Positions 19,183 through 26,824 of a stretch of 64,000 bases of DNA are shown here, piece after piece. Source of the DNA: Weissella koreensis KCTC 3621 (GTDB lineage: Bacteria > Bacillota > Bacilli > Lactobacillales > Lactobacillaceae); contig NZ_AKGG01000016.1 in NCBI RefSeq assembly GCF_000277645.1, positions 124,001-188,000 of the forward strand, in the 5' to 3' direction. Position 1 is the stretch's first letter. The number at the start of each line of letters is the position of its first letter. Below the pieces are notes generated by a model. The model worked only from the letters and a program-made list of their open reading frames with translations. It was not told the origin of the DNA and did no database searches. Position numbers and translations under genes: made by a program.

Positions 19183-20627
19183 TTGAATACCTTTTTACCC
19201 CAAATCTGATTAATATAATTTAAAGACGTCGGTTTTAGCAAAAATAATAAAATAACATAAACAATCATCGCGACAATTATTTTTAAAATAAGACTGACAA
19301 TCGTGTTAGGCCATATATCATTGAGCAACACCAGTATTCCTAACATCACCAAACTAGATAATAAATACTTAGGAACATTTACAAACCAAATTTTAACGTT
19401 CATTTTTTTCCTTACACTATTCAACTGAATAATAAAAACCACAAATTCTGTTAAAACAGCTGTTATACAAGCACCATACAATCCAAACTTAGATATTAAA
19501 ATAAAATTCATTGGAACATTAAATATAGCTCCACATATTAACGATTTTATATATGTTTTCATTTGATTGGTTGCCACCAAATACTGATCCGCAGTTACAC
19601 TTGACCATGCAATAAATATAATTTCAAAAACAACGATTTGCATCACTTTATCAATCCCATTAAAAGCCGGCCCAAAGAAGAAGCCAGAAAAAGGTTTTGC
19701 TATCCCAATAATTCCAAATAACATGGGCAATGTGGCAGCCGATATGATATCAAACGTAATTTTCAAATACTCAGGTATTTTCTTACCATCGCCTGACGAG
19801 TAAATGTTAGCCATTTTAGGCATGACTACTGTACTAATAGATGTAATCACAACTAATAAAATTCGTATAACTTTATCAGCGCTTTCAAAATAGCCTAACG
19901 CATTAACCGAATCGACTATTCCTAAAAAGGTTCTACCTGAAAATAAAAATATTTGAATCGCAATTTGAGGCAAAAAAAAGCTCATTGTTGCCTTAATATG
20001 CTGTTTATAATTCAAATCCTTAAAATTAAATCGAGAAACCTTAATATATTTGCTAATTGTTGGCCAAATAATAATATTTCCAAATAATGTAGACAACATC
20101 AAGATTAGAACGTACATTAACAAATCATGCTTGTTCTTCACTAACAGTAAAATTAACCCTACTGAAACCAACTTTACAAAAACATTCCGTAAAAAAATGC
20201 TTTTAAAATTTTCCACACCCATGAACAACCAGGATATATCAAAAAACGTGGCTACAATAGCAATACCTTGAGCAATAAATAGTGACTTATATGATCCACC
20301 AAATAAAAATACAAATCCTAAATATATTGTCCCGACAATGAAAACTAATAAGAACCTTAAAATTTGGATCTCAAAGAAAAATTTGGATAATTTTTCTTCA
20401 TCATCCCTAATATAGGCAACTGTTCGATTTCCGTATAGATTAATACCCAGATTGGCAATCAATAGAAAATAGGACATCACAGCATTTGTATATGCATTTG
20501 CTCCTACTCCTACAACACCGATTGTCCTAGATATATACGGAATCGTTATTAAAGGTAAAAAGATCGTTAAAAGTTGATATGACATATTGTACAAATAGTT
20601 TTTTATAATTTTCATCCTATTATTCAT
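19179..20627 (-). CDS. Wzx-type polysaccharide flippase
   Basis: A 482-aa MATE/MOP-superfamily protein with about 12-14 membrane helices. It opens with LPLITIPYISRTIGVVGVGA, a signature of oligosaccharide flippases in Gram-positive EPS clusters. It would move undecaprenyl-linked repeat units to the outer face for the polymerase. It overlaps the acetyltransferase gene by 8 bp and wecG by 4 bp. Confidence 0.9.
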   Translation of the reverse strand: MNNRMKIIKNYLYNMSYQLLTIFLPLITIPYISRTIGVVGVGANAYTNAVMSYFLLIANLGINLYGNRTVAYIRDDEEKLSKFFFEIQILRFLLVFIVGTIYLGFVFLFGGSYKSLFIAQGIAIVATFFDISWLFMGVENFKSIFLRNVFVKLVSVGLILLLVKNKHDLLMYVLILMLSTLFGNIIIWPTISKYIKVSRFNFKDLNYKQHIKATMSFFLPQIAIQIFLFSGRTFLGIVDSVNALGYFESADKVIRILLVVITSISTVVMPKMANIYSSGDGKKIPEYLKITFDIISAATLPMLFGIIGIAKPFSGFFFGPAFNGIDKVMQIVVFEIIFIAWSSVTADQYLVATNQMKTYIKSLICGAIFNVPMNFILISKFGLYGACITAVLTEFVVFIIQLNSVRKKMNVKIWFVNVPKYLLSSLVMLGILVLLNDIWPNTIVSLILKIIVAMIVYVILLFLLKPTSLNYINQIWGKKVFK

Positions 20628-21171
20628 TTAATACATCCTGATCACTTTCTTTACGATATTTAATCACTTTAGCTGGATTTCCACCAATGACCGCATATGC
20701 CGGGTATTCCTTGCCTACAACTATAGAACCAGCTGCGACTATGATCCCTGGATTTAATTTAGCACCCGGTAAAATAATACTTCTTGCCCCAATCCAGACA
20801 TCATCCCCAATATAAACAGCTTTCTTGTTTACTCCTCCTTCAATTAATAACTTATTCTGTCCTACGATATTATGATTTTGTGTCAAAATTAAAACTTCCG
20901 GCCCCATCATTACATTTGATCCAATTTTAATTTTGGCTGCAGCAATAATTTGACTACGATCACCAATACTAGAATTATCACTAATTGATATGTTTTTCAT
21001 GTAAGATATCTTCGTTTTGGGCCTAATCGAGACATTTTCTCCCACATTATCAAATAATTTTCTAGCATAAAAATTTTTAATTCCTCTAAAACAACGTTCA
21101 ATTCGACTAAGTCTATAAGGAACTTGAATGTTATTTAAAAAAATATATATTATCGCTGAAAAACATTTCAT
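20620..21171 (-). CDS. Left-handed beta-helix O-acetyltransferase
   Basis: A 183-aa hexapeptide-repeat transferase of the WcaF/maltose-acetyltransferase type. Repeats such as ISDNSSIGDRSQI, IGDDVWIGARSIILPG and IIVAAGSIVV build the helix. The catalytic-type His is in LTQNHN, and the NPAKVIKYR tail is typical. It probably O-acetylates a sugar of the repeat unit. ATGA overlap with the polymerase gene upstream and 8-bp overlap with wzx. Confidence 0.87.
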   Translation of the reverse strand: MKCFSAIIYIFLNNIQVPYRLSRIERCFRGIKNFYARKLFDNVGENVSIRPKTKISYMKNISISDNSSIGDRSQIIAAAKIKIGSNVMMGPEVLILTQNHNIVGQNKLLIEGGVNKKAVYIGDDVWIGARSIILPGAKLNPGIIVAAGSIVVGKEYPAYAVIGGNPAKVIKYRKESDQDVLNE

Positions 21172-22454
21172 TCCAATGCCTCCTTTCCTTTTGAATCATC
21201 AATAACAAAATAGGCATATGCAATAGCTAAAATGCTACTTGACATTGCATTAACGAACACATGGCCCCCAAACATGCTATAAACAAACATAGTCACCAGC
21301 ATCCAACTAACACTATCTTTTGATCTATTCCAGAAATTTTTAAAACTTTCTTTGAAATAATTTATATACACTAAACAGCCAATCAGACCATAACTAAAAT
21401 AAAAATCAAAAATATCCATTTCAGTAACGACCCGTCTCATCAAAACATTTTGTGGATTTGAATAATATCCAGTACCCAAAAAATGTATAAAGAAAAAATT
21501 ACCAGATTGGATCATTTCATTGAAATTATCTCGCACAAAGTTTGATCGATTACTTGTAATAAATTGGACAATATTACCATCCATTTGTTGATAAAAATAC
21601 ATTCCTCGCGATACCAATCCATTTACCGAATTAGAAAGTGTTGGTATAATCGATGGCCATGCCAAAATCATAATAACTACAATGGTTATCAAAATATTTT
21701 TCTTAACTTTTGTTGATACTTTGTGATCTACAAGAGATCTTAAAATCAAAAAAGTAGGATAAACGATTCCGAAAATCATTCCAGTTTTCGTAGCAGTTAA
21801 CAATAGAGAAATTAATACCGCAAGAAATAAAAATCCATTTACAATGATATTTCTACGATTTGCTATTTTGATATAGCTAAGAACTTCTTCGCCTAAAAAC
21901 ACCAATAATCCCATTAATATAGCTGATAACGAGTTGACTTCCACAAAGTAGCCTTTAAATCCAATACCTTCTTTAGCCGATAACAAACCACTACCTTGAA
22001 CATCATAAGTAGCCAAACCACTTCCCATAAGAAATGGGATGAACATCATCAACGCATATAAAAAACTAATAATTGTAAGATACACTTTAATATCTTTCTG
22101 ACTAATCAGACCTAAAAGATTAGCTTTATAAAAATATGCAAAGTATAGAAAAGACAACATAATTCTAGATAATGATTTTAAATCACTCAAAAAGGGAACT
22201 GATGAATGATAAATAACTAACATCTGCAATACAGCTATAGTCAAATAAGTAAGCAAAACGCCTATCATTTCAAACGTCTGCATGTATACAACATCACTAG
22301 ACACAAACAAAAATAAAAGCACCACAAAAATCATTAAAATTCTATATACATCTGATACATGATGTCCTAAAAACACTCCATTTAAGGTCTCAATAATGGG
22401 CATGATACAAAATAATACCCCAATTATATAGACCATTTTTTTGTCATTTTGCAT
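21168..22454 (-). CDS. Wzy-like polysaccharide polymerase
   Basis: A 428-aa polytopic membrane protein with about ten to twelve hydrophobic segments and a large extracytoplasmic loop around residues 280-345 (NSVNGLVSRGMYFY... FIHFLGTGYYSNPQN). This layout is that of O-antigen/EPS polymerases, which have little sequence conservation, so the call rests on topology and position. I use the ATG at 22452-22454 (AAGGA RBS) rather than the TTG one codon earlier. Confidence 0.75.
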   Translation of the reverse strand: MQNDKKMVYIIGVLFCIMPIIETLNGVFLGHHVSDVYRILMIFVVLLFLFVSSDVVYMQTFEMIGVLLTYLTIAVLQMLVIYHSSVPFLSDLKSLSRIMLSFLYFAYFYKANLLGLISQKDIKVYLTIISFLYALMMFIPFLMGSGLATYDVQGSGLLSAKEGIGFKGYFVEVNSLSAILMGLLVFLGEEVLSYIKIANRRNIIVNGFLFLAVLISLLLTATKTGMIFGIVYPTFLILRSLVDHKVSTKVKKNILITIVVIMILAWPSIIPTLSNSVNGLVSRGMYFYQQMDGNIVQFITSNRSNFVRDNFNEMIQSGNFFFIHFLGTGYYSNPQNVLMRRVVTEMDIFDFYFSYGLIGCLVYINYFKESFKNFWNRSKDSVSWMLVTMFVYSMFGGHVFVNAMSSSILAIAYAYFVIDDSKGKEALE

Positions 22455-22496
22455 CAATAATATCCTTACTAATCATTTACGCCGAATTTTAGAATT

Positions 22497-23147
22497 TCAA
22501 TTAAACTGATATAGCCTTTTAGTTCTCAAAATATCCGCCACTTGTTCAGGGAAAAACAATTTATTCCTCTTAAAAATAATTCGGACAATTATAAGGAAGT
22601 AAAAAACAAAAAATATCGTACTAGTTATCAGCATTAATTGCATTTTATTTATATTTCCTATTCGATAGGCTTGATCAGTTCCATTCAAAAGCTTACTTTT
22701 ATTAGTCGTAATTAACTTTGGCAACTCATCTTGCGCCACTAACCCAAAAGCATTCACTATCTTAATGCTTTCATTTTTTGAATTATCTGCAACTTGAATC
22801 GTTACGATTTGAGAATCAGTATCTGTTAAAATTGTCAATTCTTTCTGCAGATCATGTGTACTACGATTAATGTTGCTACGCTTGAGATTATTATGGACTT
22901 TGTCCAAAATGATCTCATTTGTTAACAATTCTTTATACGTACTGACATATTTAAGATCCATTTGTGCATCATTAGTTTTTGGTGAAATAATCACCTGATT
23001 TGTCGCAATATATTGACTTGGTGAAATTTTTTCAACTATAAAAGTAGTAATTCCTCCTGAAATGATAGCTAACAATAATATATATACACTGTATTTTTTT
23101 AAAATAATTTTCAGGACACTTGTACCTAACTTTTCCATATTTACCAT
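22497..23147 (-). CDS. Wzz/CpsC-type chain-length determinant
   Basis: A 216-aa protein with two membrane helices (about residues 20-38 and 170-190) flanking an extracytoplasmic domain with SQYIATNQVIISPKTND and the coil-prone ELTILTDTDSQIVTIQVAD. This is the CpsC/Wzz plan that controls polymer length and, in Firmicutes, activates a separate BY-kinase. No intact kinase or CpsB phosphatase is in the operon. Start ATG with GAGGGG RBS overlapping the end of the priming transferase gene. Confidence 0.85.
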   Translation of the reverse strand: MVNMEKLGTSVLKIILKKYSVYILLLAIISGGITTFIVEKISPSQYIATNQVIISPKTNDAQMDLKYVSTYKELLTNEIILDKVHNNLKRSNINRSTHDLQKELTILTDTDSQIVTIQVADNSKNESIKIVNAFGLVAQDELPKLITTNKSKLLNGTDQAYRIGNINKMQLMLITSTIFFVFYFLIIVRIIFKRNKLFFPEQVADILRTKRLYQFN

Positions 23148-23149
23148 TT

Positions 23150-23785
23150 CTAATATGCCCCTCTTGGTCTAATCATTTGAACAATTGTTTTCAAGACGAT
23201 CATAAGATCTAATCCAAAACTTCTTTGTGTAATATACTTAAAATCTAATTCAATCATTTCATCAAAACTCAATTCATTTCTTCCGCTAACTTGCCACAAT
23301 CCTGAACATCCTGGCTTAACCCTAAGACGTTTTTTTTCACGCGATGAGTATTTTAGTACCTCATTTGGCAAAGGCGGACGAGGGCCAACCAAACTCATAT
23401 CTCCAATCAAAACATTCACTAATTGGGGCAACTCATCTAAACTAGTTCTTCTTAAAAATTTGCCCACAGTTGTTACTCGCGGGTCATTTTTCATCTTAAA
23501 CATGGCGCCCTTAACTTCATTTTTATCTTTTAGCTTTACTAGTTCTTTCTCCGCATCAACCTTCATGGATCTGAATTTATACATTTTAAATACGTTTCCA
23601 TTTTTTCCAACTCTCATTTGTGAAAAAAATATATATCCTTTAGGGTCTTCAAATTTAATTGCTACCATAATAATTAAAAAGATAGGTGACAACACCAGCA
23701 ATCCCAAGGCTGAGCATACAAGATCAAAACAACGCTTCTCAATTAAATATGCCCAATGATCCTTATCATTTCCCTCAATATACAT
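23150..23785 (-). CDS. Priming undecaprenyl-phosphate sugar-phosphate transferase
   Basis: A 211-aa monotopic enzyme that starts repeat-unit assembly by moving a sugar-1-phosphate to undecaprenyl phosphate. A single hydrophobic helix (LVCSALGLLVLSPIFLIIMV) precedes the catalytic domain with FRSMKVDAE, LRRTSLDELPQLVNVL, GDMSLVGPRPP and KPGCSGLWQVSGRN. All are hallmarks of the bacterial sugar transferase family, short WbaP/EpsE type. I place the start at 23783-23785, just after a GAGGGATAGG RBS; an ATG six codons upstream lacks one. Confidence 0.92.
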   Translation of the reverse strand: MYIEGNDKDHWAYLIEKRCFDLVCSALGLLVLSPIFLIIMVAIKFEDPKGYIFFSQMRVGKNGNVFKMYKFRSMKVDAEKELVKLKDKNEVKGAMFKMKNDPRVTTVGKFLRRTSLDELPQLVNVLIGDMSLVGPRPPLPNEVLKYSSREKKRLRVKPGCSGLWQVSGRNELSFDEMIELDFKYITQRSFGLDLMIVLKTIVQMIRPRGAY

Positions 23786-23792
23786 GGTCGAC

Positions 23793-24413
23793 CTATCCCT
23801 CATCTTTCAAAGGCAGGTAACGTTTAGACTTTCCAAACGAATAAATTCCCGAAAAACGATTTTTTTCACCATCCTGTGTATTAAAATCAGCATGGTTCAT
23901 CTGGTTAAAATTAATTTTATCGGATACCGTGATAAAACTTTGATCCATCACCAAATCGAACAATCTATTATGATCAAGAGTCATGATCAACCAAATTTTA
24001 GGATTTTTATCATTCCACATCATACCGCTAACTAATTCATGTTTATCATATAGACCACTTGCATAGATCTTGCCAATATCTGAAATCCCTAATAGTTCAG
24101 TATTGGGTCTTACAAACTGTTTATAGATCTCAACGTCATTCAATTCTTTTTTTTGACTAGACAAGACCACCTTGTCTTTAGCCAAAATCCACCAAGGAAA
24201 TTGTCCGGATGTATTCGGACTTACTACCCTATTGTCAATCATTAAATCTGGCTCATTAATTTTCTTATCAAACAAAAAAACATGAAATTCAACTAAAGAA
24301 AAAGCATCATTAATCTCAGTTTTTTCGAATTTAAAGTTAATTGATTGACTTTCCCCATAAGCACTAGAAATTAAAATCCGTTGTTCTTTTTTTCTAAAGC
24401 CTACAATATTCAT
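23793..24413 (-). CDS. Unknown protein, first gene of the polysaccharide operon
   Basis: A 206-aa, apparently soluble protein that I do not recognise. It has no signal peptide or membrane helix. Aromatic-rich segments include SGQFPWWILAKDKVV and GMMWNDKNPKIWLIMTLDH. The start ATG at 24411-24413 has a G-rich RBS (GGGGGTG). It is the first gene after the putative invertible promoter and ends 8 bp before the priming transferase, so a role in starting or regulating glycan synthesis is possible but unproven. Confidence 0.6.
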   Translation of the reverse strand: MNIVGFRKKEQRILISSAYGESQSINFKFEKTEINDAFSLVEFHVFLFDKKINEPDLMIDNRVVSPNTSGQFPWWILAKDKVVLSSQKKELNDVEIYKQFVRPNTELLGISDIGKIYASGLYDKHELVSGMMWNDKNPKIWLIMTLDHNRLFDLVMDQSFITVSDKINFNQMNHADFNTQDGEKNRFSGIYSFGKSKRYLPLKDEG

Positions 24414-24441
24414 ACTAAAAAACACCCCCGCAATCCAACAT

Positions 24442-24463
24442 CTACAAAATGTTCGTTTTATAG
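24442..24463. repeat. Crossover-like site 1 (IRL) of putative invertible segment
   Basis: Imperfect inverted repeat: half-site CTACAAAATG, central dinucleotide TT (24452-24453), half-site CGTTTTATAG. The right arm continues identically with site 2 for 11 more bases, to 24474. The plan of ~10-bp arms with a two-base core is that of Hin/Gin-type invertase sites. Confidence 0.65.
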
Positions 24464-24597
24464 ATGTGCTATTTTGGGTAAAAAAATATTTTTCACAAAT
24501 ATAAAAATATATTTATAAATTATAATTGTAAACGTATTGTATTTTTCAAGTACTTGCAGATAGCTATTTCATGGTGTAGAATATATTCTATAAAACG
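24454..24597. other. Putative invertible promoter segment
   Basis: About 146 bp between the two crossover cores. It contains a minus-strand promoter facing the polysaccharide operon, and a weaker plus-strand candidate (TTCACA 24492-24497, 16 bp, TATAAA 24514-24519) that would face the operon after inversion. The core dinucleotides are TT on the left and AA on the right of the same strand, the arrangement that gives inversion rather than deletion. A Hin-type recombinase gene is adjacent. Inversion itself is inferred, not seen. Confidence 0.6.
24519..24549 (-). promoter_or_regulatory. Candidate promoter of the polysaccharide operon
   Basis: On the minus strand, -35 TTGAAA (24544-24549) and -10 TATAAT (24519-24524, perfect) with a longish 19-bp spacer. 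In the present orientation it fires toward the operon (putative ON state). It is the only good candidate between the recombinase terminator and the first gene. Confidence 0.55.
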
Positions 24598-24609
24598 AAC
24601 GTTTTATAG
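24588..24609. repeat. Crossover-like site 2 (IRR) of putative invertible segment
   Basis: Perfect inverted repeat CTATAAAACG-AA-CGTTTTATAG with a two-base core (24598-24599). The arms extend to 11 bp, 24587-24610. Immediately left is a second palindrome, TAGAATATATTCTA (24577-24590). The right arm plus 11 bases (24600-24620) is a direct repeat of 24454-24474. Confidence 0.7.
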
Positions 24610-24632
24610 ATGTGCTATTTGAAGATAAAATT

Positions 24633-24677
24633 AAAAAGAGTTCTATTATGACTTACGTCAGTAGAACTCTTTTTTTA
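24633..24677 (-). terminator. Strong bidirectional terminator after the recombinase gene
   Basis: Arms AGAGTTCTA (24637-24645) and TAGAACTCT (24662-24670), with an inner TGAC/GTCA stem and T-runs on both strands. It insulates the polysaccharide operon from recombinase transcription, so the operon needs a promoter within 24414-24632. Confidence 0.9.
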
Positions 24678-24692
24678 TAATTTAAAATTTAT

Positions 24693-25304
24693 TCATTTTT
24701 TTCGTCTATTATTTATTCCGGATATTTTTATAATTTTATATATAGTTGATACACCTACATTAACTTGTTGCGCAATATCTACAACCGAAAAATCAGAATT
24801 ACTATATAAATCTATAATTTGTTCCTTAGTACTTTGTGATAAAGCGGGGCGCCCTAGCTTTTTACCATTTAACCGTGCTTGTTCTAAGCCTTCCTTAGTA
24901 CGTTGTCTGATTGTATTTAATTCAAATTCAGCAAAAGTTGCTAACATTTGATATTGCAAAACACCTACTGGAGTGGATGTATCAAATTGTTCTTTGATAC
25001 TAACTACTTCTACGCCATTTTTATTTAAATCTTCTATAATTTGAATAGCTCGATTAGAATGACGACCCAAACGGTCCAATTTGTAAATATAAAATATTAC
25101 ATTATATACTTGCCTACTATAATCTTTTGACAGATCTATAGCTTTTTGCATTTGCTTTCTTTCATCAAGACTACCACTAACCTCTTCTTTAAAAATTGTT
25201 TTACAACCTGATTTTTTTAAAGCTCTCACTTGTAATTCCAAACCCAAGTTTTGCTTTTCAGCTAAAGACACACGAGCATAACCAATTCTTACGTATTTAG
25301 TCAT
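24693..25304 (-). CDS. Serine recombinase, DNA-invertase/resolvase (Hin-like)
   Basis: A 203-aa site-specific recombinase. The catalytic serine lies in GYARVS (Ser13). The active-site arginine motif is YKLDRLGRHSNRA near residue 75. The E-helix region FAEFELNTIRQRTKEGLEQA is followed by the GRP hinge and a C-terminal HTH (VVDIAQQVNVGVSTIYKI). Length and layout match small invertases such as Hin and small resolvases; the HTH resembles the invertases. Start ATG with RBS AAAGGGGAG. It stands alone between two strong terminators and next to two crossover-like sites, so promoter inversion is its likely job. Confidence 0.9.
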   Translation of the reverse strand: MTKYVRIGYARVSLAEKQNLGLELQVRALKKSGCKTIFKEEVSGSLDERKQMQKAIDLSKDYSRQVYNVIFYIYKLDRLGRHSNRAIQIIEDLNKNGVEVVSIKEQFDTSTPVGVLQYQMLATFAEFELNTIRQRTKEGLEQARLNGKKLGRPALSQSTKEQIIDLYSNSDFSVVDIAQQVNVGVSTIYKIIKISGINNRRKK

Positions 25305-25379
25305 CGTTTCTCCCCTTTACAATTAAAACAGCAGTGTATCTCTGAATAATTGTAGGCACACATACAAGAAATATACAAA

Positions 25380-25394
25380 AATATATTCTATAAA
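25380..25394. repeat. Third copy of the recombinase-site flank in the recombinase promoter region
   Basis: The 15 bases AATATATTCTATAAA are identical to 24580-24594, the outer part of the left half of site 2. They lie 76-90 bp upstream of the recombinase start, inside its likely promoter region. This may be a binding site for autoregulation; chance in AT-rich DNA is possible. Confidence 0.45.
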
Positions 25395-25420
25395 TGCAAT
25401 AATCAACATTTAAAACAAAA

Positions 25421-25472
25421 AAACAGTAGTAAATAGCGAAAATGGACTTCGCTGTTTACTACTGTTTTTGAC
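25421..25472 (-). terminator. Terminator of wecB
   Basis: A 20-bp stem with one G-T wobble (25421-25440 with 25448-25467), a 7-base loop, and a T-run on the minus strand. T-rich on both sides, so probably bidirectional. It separates wecB from the recombinase gene. Confidence 0.92.
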
Positions 25473-25505
25473 ATTATGCCTAATTTTTTAAGAACGGGAA
25501 GTACT

Positions 25506-26618
25506 TTAACCCAATTCTTTTATAATTGCATTTAATATGTACCCAGATGCGTGTCCGTCTCCGTATGGATTCTTTGCTGCTGCCATTTTATGATAAGACG
25601 CTGAATTGTCTAATAAATCTTTCATAGCATCTTTAACCTGACTAGCTTCAGTCCCAACTAATTTCAAGGTTCCAGCTGATACACCTTCTGGACGCTCAGT
25701 TGTCTCTCGCAAGACTAAAACTGGTTTTCCAAGTGATGGTGCCTCTTCTTGAACTCCCCCTGAATCTGTCATTATAAAGTAGCTTTGTGCTGCGATATTA
25801 TGAAAGTCAATTACATCCATCGGCTCTACTAAATGAATTCTATCGTGCTCACCTAGCACTTCATGAGCCAATTTTTGAACAACGGGACTTAAATGTACAG
25901 GATAAACCACCTCTACATCGGTATATTGATCTACTACCTCACGAATAGCACCAAATACCCTTCGCATAGGATCTCCCTGATTTTCTCGTCGATGCATAGT
26001 TACCAAAATCATGCGGTTATCATCTTTTTTCAACTCATACGGATGATTAACATATTCTTCTTGAACTGTCTGTTTTAAAGCATCAATGGCCGTGTTACCT
26101 GTAACATAAATATGATCCTTTGAATGATTTTCTAACATCAAATTTTCTTTACTTAATGTCGTAGGGGCAAAATATATATCACTTAAAACGTCCGTCATTT
26201 GCCGATTCATTTCTTCAGGAAAAGGACTGTATTTATCCCATGTTCGTAGCCCCGCTTCAACATGACCAACCATTATTTGATGATAAAAAGCACTCAAACT
26301 AGCCGCGAAAGTCGTCGTCGTATCTCCATGTACTAAGATAATATTTGGGTGTTCTTTTTCTATTATAGGATCAAGATTAATCATTACGTTACTAGTAATT
26401 TGACTAAGAGATTGTTGCTTTTGCATAATATTTAGATCGTAATCTGGTTTTATTTTAAATATATTCAAAACTTGATCTAACATTTGACGATGTTGTGCCG
26501 TAATAACTGTAATCGCCTCAAAACGTTCCTGTTGTTGCTTTAAAGCTAAAATAATCGGAGCCATTTTAATTGCTTCCGGACGTGTCCCAAAAACAAACAT
26601 AACTTTTATCTTATTCAT
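25506..26618 (-). CDS. wecB: UDP-N-acetylglucosamine 2-epimerase (non-hydrolysing)
   Basis: A 370-aa enzyme that interconverts UDP-GlcNAc and UDP-ManNAc. Diagnostic segments are FVFGTRPEAIKMAPII at the N-terminus, HGDTTTTFAASLSAFY, HVEAGLRTWDKYSPFPEE, MHRRENQG and the C-terminal TDSGGVQEEAPSLGKP. I use the ATG at 26616-26618, which has an AAAGGG RBS and family length; the reading frame extends 17 codons upstream without support. It is transcribed apart from the polysaccharide operon and probably feeds ManNAc to it and to wall teichoic acid linkage units. Confidence 0.95.
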   Translation of the reverse strand: MNKIKVMFVFGTRPEAIKMAPIILALKQQQERFEAITVITAQHRQMLDQVLNIFKIKPDYDLNIMQKQQSLSQITSNVMINLDPIIEKEHPNIILVHGDTTTTFAASLSAFYHQIMVGHVEAGLRTWDKYSPFPEEMNRQMTDVLSDIYFAPTTLSKENLMLENHSKDHIYVTGNTAIDALKQTVQEEYVNHPYELKKDDNRMILVTMHRRENQGDPMRRVFGAIREVVDQYTDVEVVYPVHLSPVVQKLAHEVLGEHDRIHLVEPMDVIDFHNIAAQSYFIMTDSGGVQEEAPSLGKPVLVLRETTERPEGVSAGTLKLVGTEASQVKDAMKDLLDNSASYHKMAAAKNPYGDGHASGYILNAIIKELG

Positions 26619-26764
26619 AATTAATCCCTTTCTAACTACTTCGAGATTAACACGTTTTTTGTAGAACAAAAACTGTTTCGTTTATTGTAATAGTAATTTA
26701 TAATCTCATATTTTATCTTATTTATTCTTAGGAACTAATACCTCTCGTTTATCATAAATATAAT

Positions 26765-26807
26765 AAAAAGCATGACTATCATCTATCGAATTTAGTCATG
26801 CTTTTCA
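26765..26807 (-). terminator. Terminator of the secreted Ig-like protein gene
   Basis: 13-bp perfect stem: AAAAGCATGACTA (26766-26778) with TAGTCATGCTTTT (26793-26805), followed by T-rich sequence on the minus strand. It ends the gene that stops at 26825. Confidence 0.9.
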
Positions 26808-26824
26808 TTATATTTTATCGACAT

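Noticed and set aside
24528..24541. cre-like sequence inside the invertible segment (TGTAAACGTATTGT)
   Set aside because: Fails the consensus at three positions of the right half.
24693..25304. Transposon resolvase with a res site
   Set aside because: No transposase is nearby, and the two-base cores are TT/AA in opposite orientation rather than directly repeated AT-type cores. Not fully excluded.
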